NCBI GenBank assembly: GCA_005878835.1
Contig: VBMV01000059.1
Coordinates: 1-64,000, forward strand
DNA from: Gammaproteobacteria bacterium
GTDB taxonomy: Bacteria > Pseudomonadota > Gammaproteobacteria > Steroidobacterales > Steroidobacteraceae
Direction: 5' to 3'
Length of the DNA stretch: 64,000 bases
Shown here: positions 17,813-26,550 of the stretch, in pieces
Layout: each line of letters begins with the position of its first letter
Numbering within the stretch: the stretch's first letter is position 1
Notes under the pieces: generated by a model
What the model was told of the DNA's origin: nothing
What the model saw: only the letters and a program-made list of their open reading frames with translations
Databases searched by the model: none
Translations under genes and position numbers: made by a program

Positions 17813-19690
17813 GTGATCAGGATTAGACATATTTCCACCGCCCTGCTGCTGATGAGCCTGGGGCTGCAGGTTCAGGGACAGAGCCCGGGTACGCAGGGTG
17901 CCGCCGCGCAGCCCGCCGCCGCCCAGCCCGCCGCCAAGGGGGGCATCAATGCGCTCCTGGACTCGGTCAAGACCAGCGGGGATGACTTTCTGCCCCCGGA
18001 CCGCGCCTTCCGTTTCGATGCACTGCCCGACGGTACCGACCGCGTGCGCCTCAACTGGGAGATCGCCGATGGCTATTACCTCTACCGCGCCCGAATCAAG
18101 GTCGTGACGCCGAGCCCGCGAGCGCAGCTCGGGGCGCCGCAGATGCCTCAAGGCCAGATCAAGACCGACGAGTACTTCGGCAGGCAGGAGGTCTACCACC
18201 ACGAGCTCGTCGCCACCGTGCCGGTGCTGCGGGCGAGCGGCGGCGCCTTCGAGCTGCCGCTGCAGGTGACTTATCAGGGCTGTGCCGAGGCGGGCCTGTG
18301 TTACCCGCCCATTACCAAGACCGTGACCGTGAATCTGTCCGCGGGCGCGACCTCCTCGGGCACGGCCTCTGCGGGCTCCTTCGTCCGGGGCGCCGGCGGC
18401 GGCGCCGAGCAGGACTGGTTCGCCTCGCTCATCCGCGCGGGCAATCCCCTCGTCATGCTGGGCTGGTTCTACCTCGCGGGACTCGCACTCGCATTCACCC
18501 CCTGCGTGCTGCCGATGGTGCCGATCCTCTCCGGGATCATCGCCGGGGGCGGCAGGACACTCGACACCGCGCGCGCCTTTGCGCTGTCGGTGAGCTACGT
18601 GCTCGGCATGGCGCTCACCTACACCCTCGCCGGCATTGCCTGCGCGGCCGCGGGCCGGCAGGTGCAGGCCGTGTTCCAGCAGTGGTGGGTGCTGACGCTG
18701 TTTGCGGCCCTGTTCGTGGTGCTCGCGCTCTCGATGCTCGGGCTGTTCACGCTGCAGATGCCGGTCGCCATCCAGACGCGCATCGCCAGCATCAGCAACC
18801 GCCAGTCCGCCGGCACCTTCGGCGGTGCCGCCGTCATGGGCGCGCTCTCGGCCCTTATCGTCACCACCTGCGTGGGACCGGCGCTCGTCGGAGCGCTGCT
18901 CGTGATCAGCCAGAGCGGGCAGGTGTCGCGCGGTGGCGCGGCGCTGTTCGCCATGAGCGTCGGCATGGGGACGCCGTTGCTGGTGGTCGGCGCCTCGGCG
19001 GGGCGGCTGCTGCCCAGGGCCGGACCCTGGATGGACCTGGTGAAGAAGCTCTTCGGCGTGATGATGCTCGCGCTCGCGGCGTGGATGCTCGCGCGCATCG
19101 TGCCGGAGCGCGTGGCGCTCTCGTTGTGGGCGGTGCCCGCGCTGATCCTGGCCTGGCTCCTGTGGTCGCAGACCCGCGGCCATTCCGCCGCCACCTGGAC
19201 GCTGCGCGCCGCGGGCGTGCTCGCCGGTCTGTACGGTGTGGCGCTTACCGCGGGCTCTGCGCTCGGCGGCACCGACCCGCTCGCGCCGATACCCGCCTTC
19301 GCCACCAAGGCCCGCGAGCTGCCGTTCCGCCGCATCGAATCGGTCGCCGATCTGGACCGCGAGGTCGCGCGGGCGAAGCTGCAGGGGCGCGGCGTGCTGG
19401 TGGATTTCTCGGCGGCCTGGTGCACCTCGTGCAAGGAAATGGAGCGCTACACCTTCACGGACCCGGACGTGCAGGCGGCGCTCAGCGCCGCGGTGCTGTT
19501 GCGGGCCGACGTGACGCACAACGACGCGGACGACCAGGCGCTGCTGAAGCGCTTCGGGATCTTCGGACCGCCAACCATCGCCTTCTACGGCGCGGACGGT
19601 GAGGAACGCACCCAGTATCGGGTCGTGGGGTACATGAAGGCGCAAGCCTTCGCCGCGCGCACCCGCGCCGCGCTGCACACGCCTCCGTGA
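17813..19690 (+). CDS. dsbD: Protein-disulfide reductase DsbD (transmembrane electron transporter)
   Basis: 625 aa from GTG 17813, which has AAGG upstream and opens into a signal peptide (STALLLMSLGLQVQG); the ORF-track start at 17660 adds 51 residues without signal character. Three domains are visible: a periplasmic N-terminal DsbD-alpha domain (about 45-175, with the Cys pair in YQGCAEAGLCYPP), an eight-helix membrane domain (about 205-470, redox Cys in AFTPCVLPMVPI and VTTCVGPALVG), and a C-terminal periplasmic thioredoxin domain with AAWCTSCKEME. It passes electrons from cytosolic thioredoxin to periplasmic thiol proteins. The stop overlaps the start of a TlpA-like gene, a likely electron acceptor. 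Confidence 0.96.
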   Translation: MIRIRHISTALLLMSLGLQVQGQSPGTQGAAAQPAAAQPAAKGGINALLDSVKTSGDDFLPPDRAFRFDALPDGTDRVRLNWEIADGYYLYRARIKVVTPSPRAQLGAPQMPQGQIKTDEYFGRQEVYHHELVATVPVLRASGGAFELPLQVTYQGCAEAGLCYPPITKTVTVNLSAGATSSGTASAGSFVRGAGGGAEQDWFASLIRAGNPLVMLGWFYLAGLALAFTPCVLPMVPILSGIIAGGGRTLDTARAFALSVSYVLGMALTYTLAGIACAAAGRQVQAVFQQWWVLTLFAALFVVLALSMLGLFTLQMPVAIQTRIASISNRQSAGTFGGAAVMGALSALIVTTCVGPALVGALLVISQSGQVSRGGAALFAMSVGMGTPLLVVGASAGRLLPRAGPWMDLVKKLFGVMMLALAAWMLARIVPERVALSLWAVPALILAWLLWSQTRGHSAATWTLRAAGVLAGLYGVALTAGSALGGTDPLAPIPAFATKARELPFRRIESVADLDREVARAKLQGRGVLVDFSAAWCTSCKEMERYTFTDPDVQAALSAAVLLRADVTHNDADDQALLKRFGIFGPPTIAFYGADGEERTQYRVVGYMKAQAFAARTRAALHTPP

Positions 19691-20418
19691 GCGATCCGCG
19701 GCCTTCGCCTGGCTGGCCTGGCGTGGTGGGGCTCGCCGCCGTGGTCCTGGCCTGCGCCGCCGGCGGCTTTCTGGTCTACCACCTCGCGAGCCCGCCGCGC
19801 GCGCGGCTGTACGCCGCACCCGCACCGGCGCCCCTGGCGGCTGCGAGCGCACCCGCGGAGCCCGCGCCAGGATCATCCCCGCCGGTTCGCAAGGTTCCCG
19901 AGGTGCTGCCGCCGCTCTCGCTCCCCGGGTTGGACGGCAGGCTTCACCGGCTGACCGACTGGAAGGACCGTATGCAGGTGGTCAATTTCTGGGCCAGCTG
20001 GTGTGAGCCCTGCCGGCGGGAAATTCCGCTCCTCAGGAGCCTGCGCCGCGAACGTGCAGCAGATCGGCTCGAAATTGTCGGCATCGCCATCGATTCTCGT
20101 GATGCGACCCAGACGTATGCCCGGAGCAGCGGAATCGACTATCCGGTGCTGGTCGGCGAGCAGGGGGGGCTGGAGGCCGCCGCGGCCTTTGGCATGGATC
20201 CCGTCCTGCCCTTCAGTGTGTTCGCCGACCGCGCCGGCAGGATTGTCGCGGTGAAAGTCGGCGAGTTGCACCGGAACGAGGCCGACCTCATCCTTGACCG
20301 CATGCACGACCTGGACCAGGGACGCCTGAGCCTGAGCACCGCCCGGGAACAGATCGCGACCGGGCTCGACCACCTCACCGTGCGAAGGCCTCCCGCGGGG
20401 GGCGGCGCTGCGCAATAG
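19687..20418 (+). CDS. TlpA/ResA-like membrane-anchored thioredoxin
   Basis: 243 aa, GTG start overlapping the dsbD stop (GTGA), so translation is probably coupled. Residues about 12-33 form a membrane anchor, followed by a Pro/Ala linker (40-72) and a redoxin domain facing the periplasm. The active site is NFWASWCEPCRRE (CxxC at about 106-109), and PVLPFSVFADRAGRI supplies the cis-Pro loop. Such proteins keep periplasmic cysteines reduced, for example in cytochrome c maturation. The direct fusion of the reading frames to dsbD points to DsbD as its reductant. Confidence 0.9.
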   Translation: MSDPRPSPGWPGVVGLAAVVLACAAGGFLVYHLASPPRARLYAAPAPAPLAAASAPAEPAPGSSPPVRKVPEVLPPLSLPGLDGRLHRLTDWKDRMQVVNFWASWCEPCRREIPLLRSLRRERAADRLEIVGIAIDSRDATQTYARSSGIDYPVLVGEQGGLEAAAAFGMDPVLPFSVFADRAGRIVAVKVGELHRNEADLILDRMHDLDQGRLSLSTAREQIATGLDHLTVRRPPAGGGAAQ

Positions 20419-20532
20419 ACCCGGTCCTGCCAGATCCTGGCAAATCGCAACAAGAAATAGCCTGATGGGGGCGAATTAGGTTACATTCGCGCCGGTTCGC
20501 TTAAGGACGACTCACAAAGAAGTCACGCCCCC

Positions 20533-20979
20533 ATGGCCCGAGTGCTGTTGTTGAACGGCCCGAACCTCAATCTGCTCGGGACCCGGGAACCGGCGGTGTA
20601 TGGCGCCGACACACTCGAGTCGATCGAGAAGCGCACGGCGGCGGTTGCCCGCGAGCTCGGACACGAGCTGATCGCGTTCCAGACTAACGCCGAACACGAG
20701 CTGATCGATCGCATCCATCGGGCCCGCACCGAGGCTGTGGCGTTCATGATCGTCAACCCGGGCGCCTTCACGCACACCAGCATTGCGCTGCGCGACGCGC
20801 TGCTCGGCACCGGCGTGCCGTTCATTGAAGTACACCTGTCCAACACGCACGCCCGCGAGCCGTTTCGCCGGCATTCCTATCTGTCGGACATCGCGGTGGG
20901 GGTCATCACCGGGCTGGGGGCGTTCGGCTACGAGGCGGCCGTGCGCGCCGCCGCGCAACGGCTCGCCGCCTCCGCCTGA
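20533..20979 (+). CDS. aroQ: Type II 3-dehydroquinate dehydratase
   Basis: 148 aa. It catalyses the third step of the shikimate pathway in the cytosol as a dodecamer. Family motifs are complete: [21 protein letters not shown] (with the catalytic Tyr), [56 protein letters not shown] (with the catalytic His) and [15 protein letters not shown]. It heads the aroQ-accB-accC group, the usual order in gammaproteobacteria, with 46 bp before accB. Confidence 0.98.
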   Translation: MARVLLLNGPNLNLLGTREPAVYGADTLESIEKRTAAVARELGHELIAFQTNAEHELIDRIHRARTEAVAFMIVNPGAFTHTSIALRDALLGTGVPFIEVHLSNTHAREPFRRHSYLSDIAVGVITGLGAFGYEAAVRAAAQRLAASA

Positions 20980-21025
20980 GGCCTGCGCGTTTTTCGCTTT
21001 CTGATTCCTTGGGGGCATTCCCGGC

Positions 21026-21502
21026 ATGGACATTCGAAAAATCAAAAAGCTGATCGAGTTGCTGGAGGAGTCCGGCATCGCGGAAATCGAGATCAAGGAA
21101 GGGGAAGAGGCGCTGCGCATCAGCCGCATGCCCGCAGGCACCGCCACCGCACACCAGGCTGCGCAGGTCCATGTGGCGGCCCTCCCGGCCGGCGCGGTCG
21201 GCGCTGCCGCCACGGCGACCGCGGCGTTGCCCGCCGCCGAGAGCGCTGCCCCCAAACCCAAGCCCAACGAGCACGTGATCACAGCTCCCATGGTGGGCAC
21301 TTTCTACGGCTCACCCTCCGCGGGTGCGAAGGCCTTCGTCGAGATCGGCGATGAAATCAAGGTCGGCCAGGTGCTGTGCATCATCGAGGCCATGAAGATG
21401 ATGAACCAGATCGAAGCCGACAGGGCCGGTCGCATCACCTCGGTCATGGCCCAGAACGGCGATCCGGTCGAGTTCGGCCAGCCGCTGTTCGTCGTCGAAT
21501 AA
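21026..21502 (+). CDS. accB: Biotin carboxyl carrier protein of acetyl-CoA carboxylase
   Basis: 158 aa. The carrier subunit swings a biotin between AccC and the carboxyltransferase in the first step of fatty acid synthesis. It begins [20 protein letters not shown] as in E. coli, has an Ala/Pro-rich hinge (about 45-80), and ends in the biotinyl domain with the lysine acceptor in [12 protein letters not shown]. The thumb-like insertion ([19 protein letters not shown]) is present. accC starts 7 bp later. Confidence 0.98.
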   Translation: MDIRKIKKLIELLEESGIAEIEIKEGEEALRISRMPAGTATAHQAAQVHVAALPAGAVGAAATATAALPAAESAAPKPKPNEHVITAPMVGTFYGSPSAGAKAFVEIGDEIKVGQVLCIIEAMKMMNQIEADRAGRITSVMAQNGDPVEFGQPLFVVE

Positions 21503-21509
21503 GCGCCCC

Positions 21510-22853
21510 ATGATCGAGAAGATCGTCATCGCCAACCGCGGCGAGATCGCGCTGCGGATCCTGCGTGCCTGCCGGGAGCTCGGCATCAAGACCGTGGCGG
21601 TGCACTCCACCGCCGACTACAGCCTCAAGCACGTGCTGCTCGCCGATGAATCGGTATGCATCGGGCCGCCGCCCTCCTCCGCCAGCTATCTCAACATGCC
21701 GGCGATCATCAGCGCGGCGGAAGTCACCGACTCGGTCGCGATCCACCCCGGCTACGGCTTCCTGTCCGAGAACGCCGACTTCGCCGAGCGGGTGGAGAAA
21801 AGCGGCTTCGTGTTCGTCGGCCCCAAGGCGGAGACCATCCGTGTCATAGGCGACAAGGTGTCGGCGATCCGGATCATGAAATCGCACGGCGTGCCGTGCG
21901 TGCCGGGCTCCGATGGCCCGCTGGGCGAGGACGCGGACGAGAACCTGCGCATCGCGCGCGACATCGGTTACCCCGTGATCATCAAGGCATCCGGCGGCGG
22001 CGGCGGGCGCGGCATGCGCGTGGTGCACACCGAGGCCTCGCTCCTGAACGCGATCGGCATCACGCGCGCGGAAGCGCGCGCAGCCTTCGCCAACGACCAG
22101 GTCTACCTGGAGAAATTCATGGAGCGGCCGCGGCACATCGAATTCCAGGTGCTGGCGGACGCGCACGGCAACGTCATCCATCTGGGCGAGCGCGATTGCT
22201 CGATGCAGCGGCGCCACCAGAAAGTGCTCGAGGAGGCGCCGGCACCGGGCATCACCGTGCGCCAGCGGCGCTTCATGGGGGAGCGCTGCGTGGAAGCCTG
22301 CCGCGCGGTCGGCTACCGTAGTGCCGGCACCATGGAGTTCCTGTACCAGGATAACGAGTTCTACTTCATCGAGATGAACACCCGCATCCAGGTCGAGCAC
22401 CCGGTGACCGAGCTGATCACCGGGATCGACCTGGTGAAGGCGCAACTGCTGGTCGCCGCCGGCGAGCGTCTGCCGTACACGCAGGGCGACGTGCAGATCC
22501 GCGGTCATGCCATGGAATGCCGCATCAACGCGGAGGATCCCAAGACCTTCATGCCATCCCCTGGCCCCATCCGGCTATGGCACGCCCCGGGTGGTCCCGG
22601 CATCCGCGTCGACAGCCACGTGTACTCCGGCTACAACGTCCCGCCCTACTACGATTCGCTGGTGGGCAAGGTCATCGCCCACGGCGACACGCGCGAGACC
22701 GCCATCGCGCGCATGAAGAATGCGCTGGCCGAAATGGTGATCGAAGGCATCAAGACCAACGTGGCGTTGCACCAGGAGATCTGCAACCACGCGGCCTTCC
22801 AGAAGGGCGGCACCGACATCCACTACCTCGAGCGACGGCTGGGTCTGCGCTAG
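21510..22853 (+). CDS. accC: Biotin carboxylase subunit of acetyl-CoA carboxylase
   Basis: 447 aa, normal length. ATP-grasp enzyme that carboxylates the AccB-bound biotin using bicarbonate. Motifs in order: [46 protein letters not shown] (ATP loop), [36 protein letters not shown], and the catalytic [16 protein letters not shown]. Immediately followed by prmA (3-bp gap), so the fatty acid and translation genes share a transcript. Confidence 0.99.
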   Translation: MIEKIVIANRGEIALRILRACRELGIKTVAVHSTADYSLKHVLLADESVCIGPPPSSASYLNMPAIISAAEVTDSVAIHPGYGFLSENADFAERVEKSGFVFVGPKAETIRVIGDKVSAIRIMKSHGVPCVPGSDGPLGEDADENLRIARDIGYPVIIKASGGGGGRGMRVVHTEASLLNAIGITRAEARAAFANDQVYLEKFMERPRHIEFQVLADAHGNVIHLGERDCSMQRRHQKVLEEAPAPGITVRQRRFMGERCVEACRAVGYRSAGTMEFLYQDNEFYFIEMNTRIQVEHPVTELITGIDLVKAQLLVAAGERLPYTQGDVQIRGHAMECRINAEDPKTFMPSPGPIRLWHAPGGPGIRVDSHVYSGYNVPPYYDSLVGKVIAHGDTRETAIARMKNALAEMVIEGIKTNVALHQEICNHAAFQKGGTDIHYLERRLGLR

Positions 22854-22856
22854 GCG

Positions 22857-23735
22857 GTGGCCGCGTACCTGGAGTTGACGTTCGATCTCGGACCGCTGGA
22901 TCCGCAAGCCGCGGAAGACGCCTGCTGGGCCTGCGGCGCGAGTGCGGTCACGTTCGTCGACGCACGTGATGATGCGGTGCTCGAGCCCCTGCCCGGAGAG
23001 TTCCGTCTGTGGCCGCGGACCCGTCTGAAGTGCCTGTTCGTGCAGGCCCACGACGCCTCCGGCAGCAGGCGCGCGCTCGCTGCGGCGCTGGGTCTGGACC
23101 CGGACCTCATCGGCGTGCACGAGCTCCCCGAGCGCGTCTGGGAGCGCGAGTGGCTCGCAGACTTTCACCCGCTGCGCTTCGGACGGCGTCTGTGGGTATG
23201 CCCACACCATGAGCGCGTCGCCGAGCCCGGCGCGGTCGTGGTCGCGCTCGATCCGGGGCTGGCGTTCGGCACCGGCACTCATCCGAGCACGGCGCTGTGC
23301 CTGACGTGGCTCGACGCGCACCTCGCGCCCGGTGCATGCGTCATCGACTACGGCTGCGGCTCGGGCGTACTGGCGCTTGCGGCAGCAAAGCTCGGGGCGG
23401 CGCGGGTGCACTGCTTCGATATCGATCCCCAGGCCCTCACGGCGGCGCGCGCCAATGCCCGGGCGAACGGCGTGGCGCGGCAGGTGCGGGTGTACGATCG
23501 CCCCGACACACTGCCGGCCGCGGCCGATGTGCTGCTGGCGAACATTCTGTCGGAGCCCTTGTGCACGCTGGCGCCGCGCTTCGCGTCACTGCTGCGCGCG
23601 CACGGAGAAGTGGTGCTCGCGGGACTCATGCAGCACGAGGTCGCCGACGTGACAGCCGCTTACGCAACGTGCTTTGATGTCGCCCCGTTCGGCGAGCGCG
23701 ACGGGTGGGTGGGGCTCGCCGGACGCCGCCATTGA
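22857..23735 (+). CDS. prmA: Ribosomal protein L11 methyltransferase
   Basis: 292 aa, GTG start three bases after accC. It trimethylates amino groups of ribosomal protein L11. The N-terminal substrate-recognition domain covers about 1-100 (including VWEREWLADFHPLRFG), and the SAM domain contains ALDPGLAFGTGTHPSTALCL, VIDYGCGSGVLALAA and the active-site VLLANILSEPL. The accC-prmA linkage is common in gammaproteobacteria. Confidence 0.97.
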   Translation: MAAYLELTFDLGPLDPQAAEDACWACGASAVTFVDARDDAVLEPLPGEFRLWPRTRLKCLFVQAHDASGSRRALAAALGLDPDLIGVHELPERVWEREWLADFHPLRFGRRLWVCPHHERVAEPGAVVVALDPGLAFGTGTHPSTALCLTWLDAHLAPGACVIDYGCGSGVLALAAAKLGAARVHCFDIDPQALTAARANARANGVARQVRVYDRPDTLPAAADVLLANILSEPLCTLAPRFASLLRAHGEVVLAGLMQHEVADVTAAYATCFDVAPFGERDGWVGLAGRRH

Positions 23736-23757
23736 CACCCCGCAACGCAGCCCTGTC

Positions 23758-25164
23758 ATGTTCACAGTCTGTCCAAAGTGTGCCCTGACCCTGGTGGTGA
23801 GCGCCGAGGATCTGCGCGTCGCCCAGGGTTATGTGCGCTGCGGGCGCTGCTCGAGCGTGTTCAATGCGCTCGCGCGATTGACGGAGGAGGGACAAATCGC
23901 CGCGGAGAGCGTCGAGACTGAACCGCCGGCCCCTGCGGCCTCGCCGACCCCACCGCCTGCGCCCCCCAATGCCTCGCCGCAGAGCGTGACGGACGAGGAC
24001 GCGATCCCTGAGGACGCGCTCGAGTTCGATCCCACCACGACCGATGTGGCTTCCGTGTTCGTCGAACCGCCGCCGAACCCGCTGTGGACGGCGGCGACGG
24101 GAACCTTCAAGGCCATGGTCGCCGCGAATCAGGAGGCCGCGCCGGCGCAGCAATCCGACTCGCGCAGTGAGGAGGCCGCGCCGGCCCAGGACTCCGATTC
24201 CCAGGTCGATGTGGAGCTCGACGCGGAGTTACTGGCCTCCATATTGCACATCGACCTCCCGGAGCCCCCGGCCGCACGGGAAACGCCGCCGCCCGCCGCT
24301 CGGCAGGCGCCGCCGCCGGCCCCGCGGGAAATGCCGCCGCCCGCCGCTCGGCAAGCAGCGCCGCCGGCCCCGCGGGAAACACCACCGCCCGCCGCTCGGC
24401 AAGCAGCGCCGCCGGCCCCGCGGGAAACACCACCGCCCGCCGCTCGGCAAGCAGCGCCGCCGGCCCCGCGGGCTCCACCGCCCGCCGCCGCGCAGGAGGC
24501 ACCGCGACCCGCCGCGCGGGAAACCCCGCCCCCAGGGCCCGCACCCGAAGCCCCCGTGACAGCTCGCAGCGTAGCGAGTCAGGCACGAGCCCCGCGCAGG
24601 ATGCGGCTCGGGGAGGACCTGAGCGCGAGCACGAGAACGGCGCGCCTGCTGCCGCACCTGTGGCACGCCGGCAGCGGCCTTGCGGTGCTGCTGTTGCTCG
24701 CGCAAATCGTGAACCACTATCGTGACGAGCTCGCCGCCACGACGCGCTTCCACCGCCCGATCACCGCGTTGTACGCGTCCCTCGGCGTACGGCTGGCGCC
24801 GCACTGGGACCTGCGGGCGTATGAAGTGCACCAGCTCGGCGCGTCGGTGGAACCGGCGAGCGCCGGTCTGATCACGGTACGCGCCAGCGTCAAGAACGCA
24901 GCAGCGCAGCCCCAGCCCCTGCCGGTGCTGCGGGTCACTCTGCAGGATCGCTTCGGCAACCGGATCGCGGCGCGCGACGTGGCACCGCCCATGTACCTGC
25001 CGCACGCCACGCCCGGGTCGGCTTTTCTATCCGCGGGCCAGCGCATCGACGCGGAGATGGGGTTCGTGGATCCGGGCGCCAATGCCGTCGGATTCGAGAT
25101 CGACGCCTGTCTGCCCGCCAGCGGCGGCGAGGTCACCTGCGCCAACGACGCCATCGCGCGCTAG
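23758..25164 (+). CDS. Zinc-ribbon and DUF3426 domain membrane protein
   Basis: 468 aa from the ATG at 23758; the ORF-track start lies in prmA. The N-terminus is an MJ0042-type zinc ribbon (FTVCPKCALTL and YVRCGRCSSVF). A long disordered Pro/Ala-rich region (about 55-280) includes a 16-residue tandem repeat. A single membrane helix follows (AGSGLAVLLLLAQIV, about 301-316) and then an extracytoplasmic DUF3426 domain (VRASVKNAAAQPQPLPVLRVTL, SAGQRIDAEMGFV). Function is unknown; DUF3426 genes commonly sit between prmA and dusB-fis, as here. Confidence 0.9.
   Translation: MFTVCPKCALTLVVSAEDLRVAQGYVRCGRCSSVFNALARLTEEGQIAAESVETEPPAPAASPTPPPAPPNASPQSVTDEDAIPEDALEFDPTTTDVASVFVEPPPNPLWTAATGTFKAMVAANQEAAPAQQSDSRSEEAAPAQDSDSQVDVELDAELLASILHIDLPEPPAARETPPPAARQAPPPAPREMPPPAARQAAPPAPRETPPPAARQAAPPAPRETPPPAARQAAPPAPRAPPPAAAQEAPRPAARETPPPGPAPEAPVTARSVASQARAPRRMRLGEDLSASTRTARLLPHLWHAGSGLAVLLLLAQIVNHYRDELAATTRFHRPITALYASLGVRLAPHWDLRAYEVHQLGASVEPASAGLITVRASVKNAAAQPQPLPVLRVTLQDRFGNRIAARDVAPPMYLPHATPGSAFLSAGQRIDAEMGFVDPGANAVGFEIDACLPASGGEVTCANDAIAR
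24313..24475 (+). repeat. In-frame 48-bp tandem repeat coding for Pro/Ala-rich segments
   Basis: Units begin CCGCCGGCCCCGCGGGAA at 24313, 24361, 24409 and 24457, a strict 48-bp period, so each unit adds 16 residues (PPAPRETPPPAARQAA) and keeps frame. The middle copies are identical or nearly so, which points to recent slippage or unequal exchange. A more diverged partial copy precedes it from about 24268. Confidence 0.9.
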
Positions 25165-25172
25165 GCCACGCC

Positions 25173-26171
25173 GTGGGGTGTCACTTGCGGATCGGACCCT
25201 ACCTCCTGCCCTCAGCGGTCGTGCTCGCGCCCATGGCCGGCGTGACCGATCGCCCGTTCCGTGTCCTGTGCCGCCGACTCGGCGCGGGGCTGGCCGCCTC
25301 CGAGATGATCACCTCGGACACGCGGCTGTGGCATACGCCCAAATCGCGCCATCGCATGAACCACGAGGGCGAGCCCGAGCCGCGCGTGGTGCAGCTGGCC
25401 GGCGCCGACCCGCAGGCGCTAGCGGAGGCGGCGCGCGCCAACGTGGCCCTCGGCGCGCAGCTCATCGATCTGAACATGGGGTGTCCGGCAAAAAAAGTGT
25501 GCGGCAGGCTGTGCGGCTCGGCGCTGCTCACCGATGAGACGCTGGTGGCGCGCATTCTGCAGGCGGTCGTGAACGCGGTCGACGTGCCCGTGACCCTCAA
25601 GATCCGCACCGGCTGGGACCGTGAGCACAGAAACGGCGCGAACATTGCATACATCGCGCAGGAGTGCGGCATCGCCGCGCTCGCGGTGCACGGCCGCACG
25701 CGCGCGGATTTTTATGAAGGCGCGGCGGAGTACGACACGATCCGCGCCATCAAGTCACGCGTGCGCATTCCGGTGTTCGCGAACGGCGACATCACTACGC
25801 CGCAAAAAGCGCGCGAGGTACTTGATTTCACGGGCGCAGACGGAGTAATGATCGGGCGCGCCAGTCATGGTGCCCCATGGATCTTCCGCGCGGTCAACGT
25901 GCACCTGGAAAACGGAATTGCGCCGCCGCCGCTGCTGCGCGCCGACCTGCGTGATATCATTCTGGCGCATCTCGACTCCCTGTACTTCTTTTACGGCGAG
26001 GAGAGTGGAGTCCGGATCGCGCGCAAACATCTCGGCTGGTATTGCGGCCTGCTGGATGAGCCGGCGGAGATTCGCCGGGACCTGATGGGGGCTGCGAGCA
26101 CGGCCGCACAGTTCGCGCACGCGCTTAAGCATTTCGAGAGCTGGGTGAGTGAGGCTGCCGTGGCAGCCTGA
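25173..26171 (+). CDS. dusB: tRNA-dihydrouridine synthase B
   Basis: 332 aa from GTG 25173. The TTG at 25185 would give the N-terminus LRIGPYLLPSAVVLAPMAG, which lines up better with E. coli DusB and has GGGGTG five bases upstream, so it is a serious alternative. FMN-dependent enzyme reducing uridines in the tRNA D-loop. It shows APMAGVTDRPFRVLCRRLG, QLAGADPQALAEAA, LIDLNMGCPAKKVCG with the catalytic Cys, TLKIRTGWD, VHGRTRADFYEG and VFANGDITTPQKA. It lies just upstream of fis, the classical arrangement. Confidence 0.97.
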   Translation: MGCHLRIGPYLLPSAVVLAPMAGVTDRPFRVLCRRLGAGLAASEMITSDTRLWHTPKSRHRMNHEGEPEPRVVQLAGADPQALAEAARANVALGAQLIDLNMGCPAKKVCGRLCGSALLTDETLVARILQAVVNAVDVPVTLKIRTGWDREHRNGANIAYIAQECGIAALAVHGRTRADFYEGAAEYDTIRAIKSRVRIPVFANGDITTPQKAREVLDFTGADGVMIGRASHGAPWIFRAVNVHLENGIAPPPLLRADLRDIILAHLDSLYFFYGEESGVRIARKHLGWYCGLLDEPAEIRRDLMGAASTAAQFAHALKHFESWVSEAAVAA

Positions 26172-26208
26172 CGAACGGTTTTTCCCTTGGGTGGGGAGGG
26201 GACTCACA

Positions 26209-26502
26209 ATGACCGCAAAGAAAAAGGCGCGGACTCGCGAAGCCATTGTCGCCAGAGTCAACGGGCGGGAACTGCCGCTGCGCAACCACGCCGAGCGCGC
26301 CTTGAGCGATTACTTCACCAGCCTGAACGGTCACCGGCCCGCCCGTCTCTACGACCTGGTGCTGCGCGAGATCGAGGAGCCGCTGTTTCGCGTCGTGCTC
26401 GATTACGCGCACGGCAACCAGAGCCGCGCCGCAGACATTCTCGGCATCAACCGCGGCACCCTGCGCAAGAAATTGAAGCAGTTCGGGCTTGCCGGCTCCT
26501 GA
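26209..26502 (+). CDS. fis: Nucleoid-associated DNA-binding protein Fis
   Basis: 97 aa from ATG 26209, with GGGGAGGGGA upstream; the ORF-track start inside dusB is rejected. The C-terminal half is the Fis helix-turn-helix (EEPLFRVVLDYAHGNQSRAA then ILGINRGTLRKKLKQFGL), almost as in E. coli. The N-terminal arm (NHAERALSDYFTSLNGH) contains the dimer helix. Fis bends DNA and regulates stable-RNA and growth-phase genes. Likely co-transcribed with dusB (37 bp gap). Confidence 0.97.
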   Translation: MTAKKKARTREAIVARVNGRELPLRNHAERALSDYFTSLNGHRPARLYDLVLREIEEPLFRVVLDYAHGNQSRAADILGINRGTLRKKLKQFGLAGS

Positions 26503-26550
26503 AGCCGCAGGCCCGCTCACCGCCGCCGGCGCCTTTGAGGGATGAAGCCC

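Noticed and set aside
17630-19876. 748-aa minus-strand ORF opposite dsbD
   Set aside because: His/Arg/Gly-rich shadow; dsbD motifs are complete on the plus strand.
24300-24480. CRISPR-like array
   Set aside because: The 48-bp units are contiguous with no spacers and are in frame in a coding region.
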